From assembly GCF_030466405.1 (NCBI RefSeq), contig NZ_JAGGJF010000001.1, forward strand, positions 186,001 to 250,000: DNA of 64,000 bases, written 5' to 3'. Made by a program: the position numbers and the translations under genes. Of this stretch, positions 63,281-64,000 are shown one piece after another. This DNA is from Pseudidiomarina terrestris (GTDB lineage Bacteria > Pseudomonadota > Gammaproteobacteria > Enterobacterales > Alteromonadaceae). Every line of letters starts with the position of its first letter. Position 1 is the first letter of the stretch. Under the pieces are notes generated by a model. That model was not told where the DNA came from. It made no database searches and saw only the letters and a list, made by a program, of their open reading frames with translations.

Positions 63281-64000
63281 TTAGTCGTTAACCGAGATAG
63301 TTGTCAAGCCATCCGCAATGGTTTTTCTTATTTCTTCCCACTGTTCCGTACGTTCAATGATGCGTGGGGTAATGAAAATCACCAACTCGGTTTTTTCATT
63401 CGATTCTTTCTCAGATTTAAATAAATTACCGAGTAATGGAATATCCCCCAGTAATGGCACTTTACTGTCACCACTGGAGTTATTTTCCGAGATTAAGCCA
63501 CCTAATAGTATCGTCTGTCCGCTTTGCGCAATGACCTCGGTTTGGATTGCGCGCTCGAAGATACTTGGATTCCCGGCAACCGAAGGTCCGGTCGGTGAAG
63601 TGTTTGAAATCGTTTGATTAATTTGCAGTACCACCAAGCCTTGTGCATTGATGGTCGGAGTGACGGTAAGCTGCACACCGGTTTTACGGTATTCAACCGA
63701 CTGCGTCTGGCTTTCCAGATTCGGTGTAAAGGTGGTCGAACCCACTGTTGGAATGTCATTACCGACATTGATCGAGGCCGCAACACCATCGCGGACCACC
63801 AAAGTTGGATTCGAGATCACATTGACTAAATTCGAGCTTTGCTGCAGGTTGGCAATGAATCTGTCGAAGCCATCGACCCAGCTTAAGCGTAAACCGCCGA
63901 TATCTTGAGCCCCTAAAGTACCAAGAGTACCGCCACTAAAATTACCGTTGCGGAAGGCAAATTCAAAGCCTTGCGCGAATTCATCGGTCAGGGTCACCTC
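63281..64000 (-). CDS. gspD: GspD/type II secretion-like secretin, C-terminal part (partial)
   Basis: The frame remains open at the right edge, so only the C-terminal ~240 residues are seen. The secretin core is clear: VDGFDRFIANLQQSSNLVNVISNPTLVVRDG, INVGNDIPTVGS, VEYRKTGVQLTVTPTIN, QTISNTSPTGPSVAGNPSIFERAIQTEVIAQSGQTILLGGLI, and VPLLGDIPLLGNLFKSEKESNEKTELVIFITPRII. The wording favours GspD over PilQ, but PilQ/MshL cannot be fully excluded without the N-domains. It forms the outer-membrane pore of a secretion system. Confidence 0.88.
   Translation of the reverse strand, partial: EVTLTDEFAQGFEFAFRNGNFSGGTLGTLGAQDIGGLRLSWVDGFDRFIANLQQSSNLVNVISNPTLVVRDGVAASINVGNDIPTVGSTTFTPNLESQTQSVEYRKTGVQLTVTPTINAQGLVVLQINQTISNTSPTGPSVAGNPSIFERAIQTEVIAQSGQTILLGGLISENNSSGDSKVPLLGDIPLLGNLFKSEKESNEKTELVIFITPRIIERTEQWEEIRKTIADGLTTISVND

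Noticed and set aside
63059-63424. A 121-codon rightward frame near the secretin
   Set aside because: It overlaps the secretin gene in antisense and starts in a hairpin region with no ribosome-binding site.

Overview
The window looks like chromosomal DNA of a marine gammaproteobacterium. I infer Alteromonadales, perhaps Idiomarinaceae, from overall protein character and the mix of RfaH/ops control, Csu-type pili and Wzx/Wzy polysaccharide loci; no 16S or other marker gene is present. I see no tRNA, rRNA, CRISPR array or intact insertion sequence.

Region 1 (1-8.5 kb) begins with the 3' end of a bifunctional sulfate-activation gene (cysNC). A patchwork follows: two copies of a small membrane-protein pair, a helix-turn-helix regulator with a perfect palindrome upstream, an SDR-type reductase whose last 58 bp recur 2 kb away, an orphan HigA-like regulator, two lipoproteins, a truncated SLC13-type transporter and a PIN / Xre-ImmA toxin-antitoxin-like pair. 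Duplicated scraps show repeated recombination.

Region 2 (8.7-12.9 kb) is a four-gene Csu-type chaperone-usher pilus operon (pilin, chaperone, usher, second pilin-like protein). A c-di-GMP-I (GEMM-I) riboswitch lies in front, and a strong terminator hairpin sits between the major pilin and the assembly genes.

Region 3 (13.0-39.1 kb) is one 25-kb leftward gene run. It starts with group 4 capsule machinery (GfcA-like, fused GfcB-GfcC, YjbH/GfcD, Wza, Wzb, Wzc), continues with enzymes for UDP-GlcNAcA/GalNAcA and the complete UDP-ManNAc3NAcA route (WbpO, P, B, D, E, I), then glycosyltransferases, Wzx, Wzy, a CapA-like protein and an ATP-grasp ligase, and ends with a Pgl-like initiating transferase, acetyltransferase and aminotransferase. 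rfaH lies directly upstream, and an ops element is in the leader, so the run is probably an RfaH-antiterminated operon.

Region 4 (39.2-42.0 kb) is a methyltransferase translationally coupled to a cyanophycin-synthetase-like ATP-grasp protein with a degenerate, shortened Mur-ligase part. The region is invaded by a short GGGC(A/T)GCCC repeat, even inside coding sequence.

Region 5 (42.1-61.1 kb) is a second polysaccharide system: Ugd, WecA, a six-SLBB export protein, Pgi, a prolyl-4-hydroxylase-like protein and Wzi leftward; WecG, GT2, WecB and GT4 rightward; Wzx, a nitroreductase-domain protein, two Wzz-like proteins, Wzy and a pyruvyltransferase leftward.

Region 6 (61.2-64 kb) holds a large secreted acidic protein and the 3' end of a GspD-type secretin gene. 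A REP-like palindrome (CCCGTAG-TTCTA-CTACGGG type) recurs in intergenic spaces across the window.
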